Source: Batrachochytrium dendrobatidis JAM81
Taxonomy: Eukaryota; Chytridiomycota; Chytridiomycetes; Rhizophydiales
NCBI RefSeq assembly: GCF_000203795.2
Contig: NW_006281114.1
Coordinates: 496,001 to 560,000 of the forward strand
Length of the DNA stretch: 64,000 nucleotides
Direction: 5' to 3'
Shown here: positions 10,342 through 19,957 of the stretch, piece by piece
Numbering within the stretch: position 1 is the first letter of the stretch
How the letters are laid out: the number at the start of each line of letters is the position of its first letter
The notes under the pieces: model-generated
What the model was told of the DNA's origin: nothing
The model's database searches: none
The model's input: the letters and a program-made list of their open reading frames with translations, nothing else
Position numbers and translations under genes: made by a program

Positions 10342-10456
10342 CTACGGCCATACACACAAGAAAATACCGGATCCCGTTCGATCTCCGAAGTCAAGCTTGT
10401 GATGGCTCAGTCAGTACTGTGGTGGGGGACCACACGGGAATACTGAGTGCTGTAGT
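10341..10456 (+). rRNA. 5S ribosomal RNA
   Basis: The block matches eukaryotic 5S rRNA along its length: CTACGGCCATA at the 5' end, the universal ACCGGATCCCGTTCGATCTC, then the box A region CCGAAGTCAAGC and a 3' half ending GAGTGCTGTAG. The terminal helix forms (CTACGGC at 10342 with GCTGTAG at 10449-10455). TTTTT directly after it (10456-10460) is the RNA polymerase III stop. Single dispersed 5S genes are common in fungi. It sits exactly at the edge of the truncated ataxin-10 gene. Confidence 0.93.
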
Positions 10457-11214
10457 TTTTGCTAAATTAGCAATCTGATCTCGTTTTGGTATTCTGGATC
10501 AAATCTCAACTTGAATCTTGATGATGGTTGTGTTGAAACTGGAAAGCAATGTCAACGGTTGGAATATGGTATACTGCTGCAAATACCACGACGATCCACA
10601 CTTTGTTAGTATGTCTGATCATATTGCACCAATCGACCACTATACGATCACTGCATACATCAACATGTGTATGATCAGTCAGACTATTAGTGCAACCATT
10701 TTGATACCACAATCAACGAGTCAAATTGATCGAGTTGGTCGGATCTGGTCAGATCTGATATCAACACACATGACTATTGTTGGTATTGGTGTTGCATGTG
10801 TCAATACGATATGACAAGCAATATCATATCGACACAATACACACATGCATGTCAGCATCATCAATGTGTACAACTATGCAATATACAATCAACTGTATTG
10901 TATTGTATTGGAAATACAAGTGCCAATGTACATTATGATATGATACCAACCAAGACTGTGTACAATGATCAGATACAATGCATGTACATCCAGTATCCAA
11001 TATCAATTATATTGTATTGTATTTTATTTTATTCAAACAAAAATACAATAAACACGGTTGAAACCAGTCCAGATTAGCATTCAAATCAATCAAGTCAATT
11101 GAATAAATCGGATCGATCGTCACATCTGGGTCAACCCAACAGTAATCCAGTCTTATAGATCCGAGTTTCTTGTACTGAAAAATGTTCGATTGAGTTGCAT
11201 TATAAGCGTTTAGT

Positions 11215-11994
11215 TTATGGCGAGTACGTCTCATCCAAAAACTCCATTTCATCATCTGATGATGATGATAAACTTTCATAAAGTTGTGAATCCTGGATAC
11301 CACTAGTAGAGGCTTGCACAGATCCTGACTGTTGGTTTGGTACGGAACTGCGAAGTGTGTCGACAAGTTTCATAAACTCGGGATTTGATTCCACATAGTC
11401 CAGGTAGTAACTAATTGATTCATAATTGATATGCTTGCCATACAAGCACTCCACGAGTAATACTTGTATTTTAGCAAATTTCCAACGAAGTTCAAAATAT
11501 TTAGAGCCAAAATCCATACACTTTTTTTGAAGTTCGAAAAGAATGCCATTTTGAGTTTCGATTTCAAGTTTAAGCTCTCTAAACTCTTTAAGCTCTTTCT
11601 TGTACATTAAACCATACTTGTCTTTGCGAACCTTGCGAACCTTGCGACTCGAATACTTTAGCTTTTTATATAGCAATTTTGTCCATTGCTCTTGGTCAAT
11701 TTTTTCCAATTTTAGCGATTCGTACATTCCATATGTTTGCTCATAACTTTCCTTCACTCGTGCGTATTCTTGGATCAAATCTATAGTACTCTCTGGAAGT
11801 CTACTAAAGTCAACTGAATTTGTAACTTGTGCATTGGGAGCCATCCAAGGGTCAGGATAAGTGCCTGTAGTTGCACTGGGAAGAGCTGCCGAGCTAGATT
11901 GGGTACTTGTGGTCGCAGTGGGATTGACTGGGTCAGCAATAGTAACCGAACAGACGGCCAGGATTGATGACAGCACAACAACTGTGAGTTTCAT
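11215..11994 (-). CDS. Small secreted coiled-coil protein, family 1 (copy A)
   Basis: The family is not recognised. The 259-residue product starts with a clear signal peptide (MKLTVVVLSSILAVCSVTIA, cut before DPVNP), then a Ser/Thr-rich stretch (to about 45). A charged helical coiled-coil region (about 65-215) follows, with many Lys/Glu and KVRKVRKDK. It carries the family block NPEFMKLVDTLRSSVPNQQ, then a Ser/Asp-rich acidic tail. The absence of introns fixes the frame and the start is set by the signal peptide. Copy B at 19060 differs at three residues. More distant paralogues are at 28799, 53401 and 55653, all with the same signal peptide and promoter box. It is probably an effector-like extracellular protein (inference from secretion and amplification). 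Confidence 0.85.
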   Translation of the reverse strand: MKLTVVVLSSILAVCSVTIADPVNPTATTSTQSSSAALPSATTGTYPDPWMAPNAQVTNSVDFSRLPESTIDLIQEYARVKESYEQTYGMYESLKLEKIDQEQWTKLLYKKLKYSSRKVRKVRKDKYGLMYKKELKEFRELKLEIETQNGILFELQKKCMDFGSKYFELRWKFAKIQVLLVECLYGKHINYESISYYLDYVESNPEFMKLVDTLRSSVPNQQSGSVQASTSGIQDSQLYESLSSSSDDEMEFLDETYSP

Positions 11995-12100
11995 TTACTG
12001 GGTTGGTTAAGCAAGTTGTAGTGACTGTCATTCAACAGGTCGGTTCTTGAATTGTATTTATATCTGTTATTGGATGAACAGTATTAAAAGCATACTGAAT

Positions 12101-12112
12101 GGCCGTCCTAAG
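12101..12112 (-). promoter_or_regulatory. CTTAGGACGGCC family promoter box (copy A)
   Basis: Read on the minus strand the box is CTTAGGACGGCC, starting 118 bases before the ATG at 11994. A TGCTTTTAATA element, a TATAAATA box and a conserved leader (ACTTGCTTAACCAACCCAGTA) follow in the same order as in the other four family members. A TTAGGG-like CAGGGTTAGG sits just upstream (12127-12136 on the plus strand). Confidence 0.7.
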
Positions 12113-15078
12113 GAATTAGTGTTATCAGGGTTAGGTTTGATTTATCGCCATCAATGCTAAAGTTTGAAAGAATATCCCTATATGATCGTCCGCAGTTTCG
12201 GTTGAGCTATTGCTTGTGTGAGTATTGTATAGCTGATTGACTGTGATTTCACCCTTTCCACCCTAAAAACGGCCAATATGCCACAATACAGTCAAGTACA
12301 GATCAAGCAGAATGATGGAATGCTTGGCATACAGTTGTTAGATGGTCATTAGTATGTGTGATATTGTATGCTTTTCAAGTGACAAATGATTGACATGGTT
12401 TAAGCATGTCGTGGTTTCATGACACTTTACATTAGACTCGACATGATCAGTCATGACTGCACATGTCCAGCGATTCAATCACTTACTTGCTCACTCAATC
12501 AATCAATACATGATCAGTGACTTGCAACTGTTGTGTTGACATTGCATGTTGTGTGTTACTATATCAATATCGATTGTCATTATATAGTTGTATCAACCAC
12601 AATTATGATTATATGTCATGGTTGACTTGTATTCTGGATTGATGCAATCATTGCATTGTATTGCATTCCATCACTCGAACACGAACACGAACTTCGTATG
12701 AGTTGTTGTATGACTCGTATATACACTGCAATTGGATCCAGTCACTCGATATTACAACATTATCCACATACAACCTGATTGTGATTGTCGTGTCGGTATA
12801 TATGTCGAGTATGTACATCCGAGTGATCAAGCCATACATGTATATGCATACAATGTATACAATGTACACCAGTTGTATTGATCAGCATGTGCCATCTGGT
12901 CAATATCGTCAATCTGGTTATACACGCACTTGACATGCACATCTGGACAGTGATCATCATACAATTCATACAATTGTGCAAACATATATGACCAGTCATG
13001 TCAAGTATCCAACCAGAAATACAACCAGAGATACAAGTTCGAATAGTCCGAGTATCGATCAACAACTGCAAACAGTATCAAACTACCGTGCACAATCGAT
13101 TGCAATCCACATCAGTTATAGTCGATCACACATGTCATGGTGTATGTTGATAGTGTTGCATTTGAATACATGCCATGATGGTCAATATCAATCACACACA
13201 ACTGGTAATGCATGACCAATGACGGCACTCGACGACTGCAACAATCGATACCAACCATATCAAGTGAGTTGATATATTGTAATGACACCAGATACGCGAT
13301 ACCAACAGTGCAATATGGTATACTGTTGCAAGTATATGATTATCACATTCCATTAGTATGTAATATGATCATATTGCACCAATCAACCAGTATACGATCA
13401 CTGGATACATCACACGTTGGTGTTTACCACTGTATATGTGTGATGTATATTGGTTATAGTCCATGATACCAACGAGTTTATGCATACTGCTTACACCCCG
13501 TACACCACGCACATTAAACCAATTCAGTGATATGCGAATGTTGCGGTTTGACCAAATCACAATCATCCCATATTATCGACTGTCCAACTCGTTGACATTC
13601 AAACCGTGCCATCATTAGTCACCATATAGTGGTTGACTGACTTGTTTGATTGACCTGATATATCGACACTTTGCAAACCTCGACTTGATTCATCAACTTG
13701 GATATTCATATAATGCCGGATTTGTATCATCACGTTGTACTCGTTATCAAACACCTTGATGTGTCCATGCAACACAAACTCGATATACACACATTGGTTA
13801 CTGTTTGACATGATTGGGTCAATCATCAATACCAGACAGTGCAACTGTATTAGTTGTATGATACAATCAATCATGGTTGGTTCATCACCATCAAATATCA
13901 AATGTTGATCACGTATACATTGATTTGTAATTGCATGGTTTGTTGGCAATACACACTATGATATGATTGACAAGTTGTTGATTTGCAGTAATCAGATGTG
14001 CATCACCTGTAACATTGGATGCAATTGACGAGTTGTAACCGCAAGTCAACAATCATGGATATGTTGGTGATTGTATTGACTACATGATTGGTATTGATTA
14101 GCTGTCATGATCGATTGGTGAACAATACAATCCACATTGATTATGACGTGTCGCAACTGGTTGATATATGCAGAGTCGACTGATGATCGAGTATATGTTG
14201 ATGAGTAACTCTGCCACTGTTTGTTTAGATTGGTCATTGCTACTGCTTGTATATGCAGTGTATCCATGTGTGATGTGTGTTGGATATCGGTGTTGTGTAT
14301 GTTGAACCTGTTGGACAATATATTGTCATGTTGTATCAAATCGCACCACATTTAGACTGCAATCATTGATTCGTTGGTTTAATGATCGACTCGACTCACA
14401 TTCGACTGTAATGGCCACAAATCTGCATTGCTGATTGACAGGAATATATCAACATGTATCAGACTCGGACATGGTGTATATCAGTTGCATATACCAGTCA
14501 CTGATGCAATTGATGATGATCGATTAATCAATCAATTGGATATCAACACCAATGTCAGTCGATTACCACATGAATACTTGCAGTTGTGACCTGTATTCAG
14601 TCAGTAATACTATATGTCGTGACTTGATACAACATACATCATGATATGTTGGTCAATTGTATTGCAACACGGTCAATGGCATGCTGGTGATTTGTTGTGC
14701 TGTCTGACTGTATATATGGTGTCGATCAGTGTCAATCAGTAATGCATTTGTATTGATCATGGCTTGTGTGCAGTGATCTGGCAGTATCGTGATGTGTGAT
14801 ACCATGATCAATGCAAAACACCATTTGATCAAACACGGTAATTGTGATTGTGATTACAATCTAGAATTGGATGTGGAATACAATTACAACCAGAATCGGT
14901 AGGATATTGGGTGACTTTGTATGCAGTAATCATTGTTGGTAGTTCAAACTGTATCTATACCAAGAACAACCGACTGTTGCATAGTATCAAGTTGACAAGT
15001 GATTTGTGGCATCTTTTGTTGAATATAATAAATCAAACAAAACACAATCCAATATTCAAATTAGCTCAATATTTATTA

Positions 15079-17475
15079 TCAGGAACTGGTAATGAATTCA
15101 ACAAACGACGCAACCTGCTCGCTTAAAATATTGCGCATATTGCTCTTTGAAACGACAACAACGACATTTTGGTTTCCCTCGACGCTGTTATAAGTATTTT
15201 CAGTTGAAACAGCACTGAGTGGTTCAGGCAGCTCAATCAAGAACCTTATTGAAAACTTTAACGGGGTATCAGATATACTCTGCTGCCATTTCAAATACGC
15301 CTCGTTATTCGTTGGCCGATCTGCTTTAATAAAGAAAAAGTCTGGATTTGTAGATTCAAGATTATCGGCAGACACTGCTGAAGGAATTTTTGATGTATAT
15401 AGCTTGATTCCAAATGACACGCAGACTTGTTTGGATAAAAACGCAAGGATGTCTGGTCGAAACTGGTTTGAAGGACGAAAAAAGACTCCTGTTGGTCTAT
15501 CGGATATGATTGTGCCATCTCCAGCCTTACGCTCTATTGTTGGCAACTGTAAACCATCAAGACCAGCAATCGAAACACCAAAACTAGATAGGACGTTTGA
15601 AAGATGCGGTCCATTTTTTTGGATCATACCAGCCAAAATGACGGCTTCGAATGGTGTTCCTTTGGCTGTAGTTTTTTTACCTTTTGTGCCAGCGATGCTG
15701 CTCAAAAGATCCAACGATGACAACAGATTGAACTGTTGAAACTCTGTTCGGAATAAATTGAGAAGCAAGTCTATCACATATCCTTCAGACAAAAAGTATC
15801 CGCCAGTTTCACGAATGAGATGTATAGATCCAACAGTATTCATGAAAAAGTTTTCTTGATTCTTGTCCAGTTGGCAGTATATTGGTCCATGATTGGTCGT
15901 CATCATTGATGATAAAATAAGCTTTAGCATAATCTGTGTATGTGAATGAGCCCTGATGGTTCTGGCAATGGGTTCGATCGACATACGAGTGAATCGACCA
16001 ATTACCGCATTGTAAGATTCCTCTACTATATCATTGATATTCGAAAAGGCATGTTGCTTTTTCAGTCGTATGCGTTGTGCCGTTGCCGAGTCATTGTCAT
16101 TGATTCCAGCACTGAACAAGTCATATACAAAGTTTTCCAAAATTCTTGGTCGATAGTTGTCGGTAAGAACAGTCTTGAGAATATCCGGATGAATATCGAC
16201 AAAAGCAGTCACATAGTCCAACGCCATTTCACAGTCCCAAGTTATGAATTCATTGAGAATAAGAGGACCAACAGGTTTCGTTCCAAATGATTTAAAGTTG
16301 TCAATGTTGCGTAGTTTTGATGATGTTCCAGCAAAAATAACCTTTTTGGCAAACTCCTTATTTTTGATAACATACAGCAAGACTGAGAGTGTTCCTCTTT
16401 TTGAATCTTCATTCACATCTCCGTTTTGTTGGATGTGATTTCCCTCCATTGACGAGATAATCGTGCTTCCAAGATGTTCGGCCAACACATGAGCTTGATC
16501 AAAACAAAAGAGGCAGCGCAAATCATCGTCAATATAGCTGCAATGTATGTCGTTCAACTTGTCCAAAGACAATAGCTTCAGTTTCAGAAAGCATAGTCTG
16601 ATGGCTCTTGAGTTGAACAATTGATGAATGAGAAACTGTGCTGGAGTTATGTTAGGATATTTTTCCTTGAGATATTTGAGAAACAGAACACGAGACAGTA
16701 GAAAGGCATAGGTAATATCATAGAGTTGTGGCAGGCTTTGATTCGGTTTTTTCCATTTTGAAGTGATGCTTTCAAAACTTTCTTTCAATGAGAAGAGTGA
16801 GGCATCATCAGAGTCATCTAAAGCTGGGTAAGATCGAGCGTCAATGAAGATTGTGAATTGCTTTTTTGCCCTATTGATAATCTCATGGGTTTTGCCACAA
16901 CCTGTAGGTCCTATTAACAGACCAACGAGTTCGTTTCCGCCCATGAATGAATCTACGCGCTTTTGAATGTCCGTTTCAAAATTGATGTCCTGGAATCGCA
17001 TGTCTGGCAGACGACCGCTCTCCAAACGCCATTGGTCACTGTAGAATAGACGCAACTCTTTCGACTTGAATTTGACTTGACGGTCTGTTTCGACAACTTG
17101 TATGGTCTCATTAATATCGGAAAACTCCCTAGTAAAAAAGCTTGACAAATGACTCCAGTCATAGTTAATATCCATATTTACATCACTCTTGGATTTAATG
17201 ACAAGAGGGTTAAGCCCAGTAGTTCCATTATTTCCAATAGCAGTAATAGAGTTCCAAGAGTTGTAAGTCATTTCCACTCCATCCAGCACAAAATGAAGGG
17301 TCAGCTCGTCAAGATCTATAGTACCGAGCTTTGATGGAAGCGCTTGTTTGACTGCTGCAATTAGTTTTGAGACATTATCAAGTGGCCTTTTTCTCTCTAC
17401 TTCTCCATTAAAGTGGGTTTCTATTTCCACTGGTTGGTTGTCAAGGTATTGAATAAAGAAGCTCTTGTTTTCCAT
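15079..17475 (-). CDS. Crinkler (CRN) effector with P-loop NTPase and nuclease-like C-terminus
   Basis: Crinklers are modular effectors of oomycetes and some fungi that are thought to enter host cells and act mainly in the nucleus. The 798-residue product starts at MENKSFF. Residues 1-95 are the ubiquitin-like CRN header, nearly the same as in the CRN at 46158 (YLDNQPVEIETHFNGE). Residues 180-400 form a P-loop NTPase: Walker A GPTGCGKT at 189-196 and a Walker B-like FCFDQAH with Asp326. The C-terminal part (about 600-700) resembles a PD-(D/E)xK nuclease: Glu610, Asp675 in RPDIL and Lys691 in FGIK, though the usual acidic residue before the Lys is Gly. An in-frame ATG at 17559 would add 28 hydrophobic residues. 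I prefer 17475 because the other CRN begins there and its upstream frame does not continue. It shares its promoter block with that gene. Confidence 0.85.
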   Translation of the reverse strand: MENKSFFIQYLDNQPVEIETHFNGEVERKRPLDNVSKLIAAVKQALPSKLGTIDLDELTLHFVLDGVEMTYNSWNSITAIGNNGTTGLNPLVIKSKSDVNMDINYDWSHLSSFFTREFSDINETIQVVETDRQVKFKSKELRLFYSDQWRLESGRLPDMRFQDINFETDIQKRVDSFMGGNELVGLLIGPTGCGKTHEIINRAKKQFTIFIDARSYPALDDSDDASLFSLKESFESITSKWKKPNQSLPQLYDITYAFLLSRVLFLKYLKEKYPNITPAQFLIHQLFNSRAIRLCFLKLKLLSLDKLNDIHCSYIDDDLRCLFCFDQAHVLAEHLGSTIISSMEGNHIQQNGDVNEDSKRGTLSVLLYVIKNKEFAKKVIFAGTSSKLRNIDNFKSFGTKPVGPLILNEFITWDCEMALDYVTAFVDIHPDILKTVLTDNYRPRILENFVYDLFSAGINDNDSATAQRIRLKKQHAFSNINDIVEESYNAVIGRFTRMSIEPIARTIRAHSHTQIMLKLILSSMMTTNHGPIYCQLDKNQENFFMNTVGSIHLIRETGGYFLSEGYVIDLLLNLFRTEFQQFNLLSSLDLLSSIAGTKGKKTTAKGTPFEAVILAGMIQKNGPHLSNVLSSFGVSIAGLDGLQLPTIERKAGDGTIISDRPTGVFFRPSNQFRPDILAFLSKQVCVSFGIKLYTSKIPSAVSADNLESTNPDFFFIKADRPTNNEAYLKWQQSISDTPLKFSIRFLIELPEPLSAVSTENTYNSVEGNQNVVVVVSKSNMRNILSEQVASFVEFITSS

Positions 17476-17570
17476 TTGTAGATGCAAAGAAGGAAATAAG
17501 AGAAAAGAAAGATAAAACGTGACCCGATTCAATATCGTGAAGAATGTATTGGAAATCACACTTTGTCAAA

Positions 17571-17692
17571 TTAAACATTTGTCATGTGTTTATTTGTATT
17601 GTTCAATCAAGTGTCAATTCAACTCGACAATTGATTATGTCATTCATATAATGACTCGAGTCTTTTATTCAATATTGTAATATTCAATTTTC
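17571..17692 (-). promoter_or_regulatory. CRN upstream block, shared with the second CRN gene
   Basis: About 120 bases lying about 96 bp before the start codon match, in opposite orientation, 45884-45999 upstream of the other CRN gene. Shared words include AATAAAAGACTCGAGTCATT and CAAATAAACACATGACAAAT. Flanking sequence does not match as well, so this is either a retained promoter or the edge of a duplicated unit. Confidence 0.65.
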
Positions 17693-17814
17693 AGATTAAA
17701 ATCTCGAGTCAATTTAACAGTTTATATTAAAAAAGTGGTATCGAGTTCCGTTATATACCATTGTGGGTGATCAATGTTGTATGTGTAGATTAATATCAGT
17801 ATTAGCATCAAATG

Positions 17815-18111
17815 GCTGGAAATATTGTATTCTAGCACAATATATCGTATACTAGAACATGGATCAATATATTCTGTAGTAATGGATTGTATATGTGATG
17901 ATAATTATACATAATCAGAATGACAATTTGACACTGCCTGATCACTGGATATATCACCGCGATCAGATTATTTCAGCGTATTACTGGGATGAATTTTACA
18001 CTAATAGCAATGTTTGTATACTGATTCATCCTAAATGGTATACTTGTGTTTTTTCTGATCATTCATTTGGAAAGCACTGATTGTCACTCTTGAAGCTGCT
18101 GTCGTTATAAA
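17815..18111 (+). promoter_or_regulatory. Upstream region of the orphan protease exon
   Basis: The region from about 17815 matches the sequence upstream of the protease gene at 38332-39970 (40270 down to 39971), for example TGATGATAATTATACATAAT against TGATGATAACTATCCATAAT. The promoter and first exon were therefore duplicated together. The rest of 17,693-17,814 holds nothing recognisable. Confidence 0.6.
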
Positions 18112-18339
18112 ATGGCAGTCATCTACCAAATTCACGACACTTTCATTACATTACTCGATACAATGTTGATTAATATAGAATGCATTCTACTTGCGTTACA
18201 GGCGGTTGCTGCAGTTCAAATTCCATTAGATTCACCAATTGGAACTACCAGTCAATCAAGCAATAGGCTGTCAAAACGATCACCCGTTGTGTTGGGTGGT
18301 GGTATTAGGAAATGCTTCACAATAAAATCCAATGTTGAT
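18112..18339 (+). pseudogene. Orphan first exon of a pepsin-like (A1) protease
   Basis: The 76 codons match, without indels, exon 1 of the protease gene at 38332-39970: signal peptide core MLINIECILLALQAVAA, pro-segment NRLSKRSP with a Lys-Arg cleavage site, and VVLGGGIRKCFTIK. It ends at the same splice donor (GTATGT at 18340). About 70 bases further on, the segmental duplication (18,409) begins and no second exon exists. It is a fragment cut by the duplication, or the duplicate was always partial. Confidence 0.8.
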
Positions 18340-19059
18340 GTATGTATCATGTCATGCATTGTAGTGCGTGTGATATGTTCAAGCCGTGCATGTATTGTAT
18401 CAGTTTAATATGGTATACTGCTGCAAATACCACGACGATCCACATTCCATTAGCATGTCTGATCATATTGCACCAATCGACTAGTATACGATCACTGCAT
18501 ACATCAACATGTGTGTGATCAGTCAGACTATTGATGCAACCATTTTGACACCACAATCAACGAGTCAAATCAGTCAAATTGATCGAGTTGGTCGGATCTG
18601 ATATCAACACACATGACTATTGTTGGTATTGGTGTTGCATGTGTCAATACGACATGACAAGCAATATCATATCGACACAATACACGCATGCATGTCAGCA
18701 TCATCAATGTGTACAACTATGCAATATACAATCAACTGTATTGTATTGTATTGGAAATACAAGTGCCAATGTACATTATGATATCATGCCAACCAAGACT
18801 GTGTACAATAATCAGATACAATGCATGTACATCCAATATCCAATATTAATTATCAATTATATTGTATTGTATTTTATTCAAACAAAAATACAATAAACAC
18901 GGTTGAAACCAGTCCAGATTAGCAACCAAATCAATCAAGTCAATTGAATAAATCGGATCAATTGTCACATCTGGGTCAACCCAACAGTAATCCAGTTTTA
19001 TAGATCCGAGTTTCTTGTACTGAAAAATGTTCGATTGGGTTGCATTATAAGCGTTTAGT

Positions 19060-19839
19060 TTATGGCGAGTGCGTCTCATCCAAAAACTCCATTTCATCAT
19101 CTGATGATGATGATAAACTTTCATAAAGTTGTGAATCCTGGATACCACTAGTAGAGGCTTGCACAGATCCTGACTGTTGGTTTGGTACGGAACTGCGAAG
19201 TGTGTCGACAAGTTTCATAAACTCGGGATTTGATTCCACATAGTCCAGGTAGTAGCTAATTGATTCATAATTGATATGCTTGCCATACAAGCACTCCACG
19301 AGTAATACTTGTATTTTAGCAAATTTCCAACGCAGTTCAGAATATTTAGAGCCAAGATCCATACACTTTTTTTGAAGTTCGAAAAGAATGCCATTTTGAG
19401 TTTCGATTTCAAGTTTAAGCTCTCTAAACTCTTTAAGCTCTTTCTTGTACATTAAACCATACTTGTCTTTGCGAACCTTGCGAACCTTGCGACTCGAATA
19501 CTTTAGCTTTTTATATAGCAATTTTGTCCATTGCTCTTGGTCAATTTTTTCCAATTTTAGCGATTCGTACATTCCATATGTTTGCTCATAACTTTCCTTC
19601 ACTCGTGCGTATTCTTGGATCAAATCTATAGTACTCTCTGGAAGTCTACTAAAGTCAACTGAATTTGTAACTTGTGCATTGGGAGCCATCCAAGGGTCAG
19701 GATAAGTGCCTGTAGTTGCACTGGGAAGAGCTGCCGAGCTAGATTGGGTACTTGTGGTCGCAGTGGGATTGACTGGGTCAGCAATAGTAACCGAACAGAC
19801 GGCCAGGATTGATGACAGCACAACAACTGTGAGTTTCAT
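19060..19839 (-). CDS. Small secreted coiled-coil protein, family 1 (copy B)
   Basis: The product has 259 residues and is the same as copy A except three changes (Phe to Leu and Phe to Ser in CMDxGSKYxEL, and Tyr to His near the end). Only a handful of silent differences were seen in 780 bases. The signal peptide, coiled-coil core, NPEFMKLVDTLRSSVPNQQ block and acidic Ser-rich tail are unchanged. Both copies are intact, so both could be expressed. The near identity against weaker matching in the distal flank suggests a recent duplication or gene conversion. Confidence 0.85.
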   Translation of the reverse strand: MKLTVVVLSSILAVCSVTIADPVNPTATTSTQSSSAALPSATTGTYPDPWMAPNAQVTNSVDFSRLPESTIDLIQEYARVKESYEQTYGMYESLKLEKIDQEQWTKLLYKKLKYSSRKVRKVRKDKYGLMYKKELKEFRELKLEIETQNGILFELQKKCMDLGSKYSELRWKFAKIQVLLVECLYGKHINYESISYYLDYVESNPEFMKLVDTLRSSVPNQQSGSVQASTSGIQDSQLYESLSSSSDDEMEFLDETHSP

Positions 19840-19945
19840 TTACTGGGTTGGTTAAGCAAGTTGTAGTGACTGTCATTCAACAGGTCGGTTCTTGAATTGT
19901 ATTTATATCTGTTATTGGATGAACAGTATTAAAAGCATACTGAAT

Positions 19946-19957
19946 GGCCGTCCTAAG
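19946..19957 (-). promoter_or_regulatory. CTTAGGACGGCC family promoter box (copy B)
   Basis: Identical to the copy A box and again 118 bases before the start codon (19839), with the same downstream TATA and leader. Confidence 0.7.

Larger units (their letters stand above)
10562..14947. repeat. Segmental duplication, copy A (4.4 kb)
   Basis: This segment matches 18,409-22,831 in the same orientation, starting at AATATGGTATACTGCTGC and ending at GTTGGTAGTTCAA. The match is nearly perfect from about 11,200 to 12,950 and clearly weaker from 13,000 on. Apart from the secreted-protein gene at 11215-11994 it holds no credible gene. 11,995-14,947 is AT-rich non-coding sequence full of short ATCAAT/TGTATTG words. 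Confidence 0.9.

Noticed and set aside
12648..13215. Overlapping frames on both strands in the 4.4-kb duplication, repeated in copy B
   Set aside because: They are preserved only because the copies are recent; composition (His, Cys, Met, Tyr) follows TGTA/CATG-rich DNA and neither frame has a domain or signal peptide.
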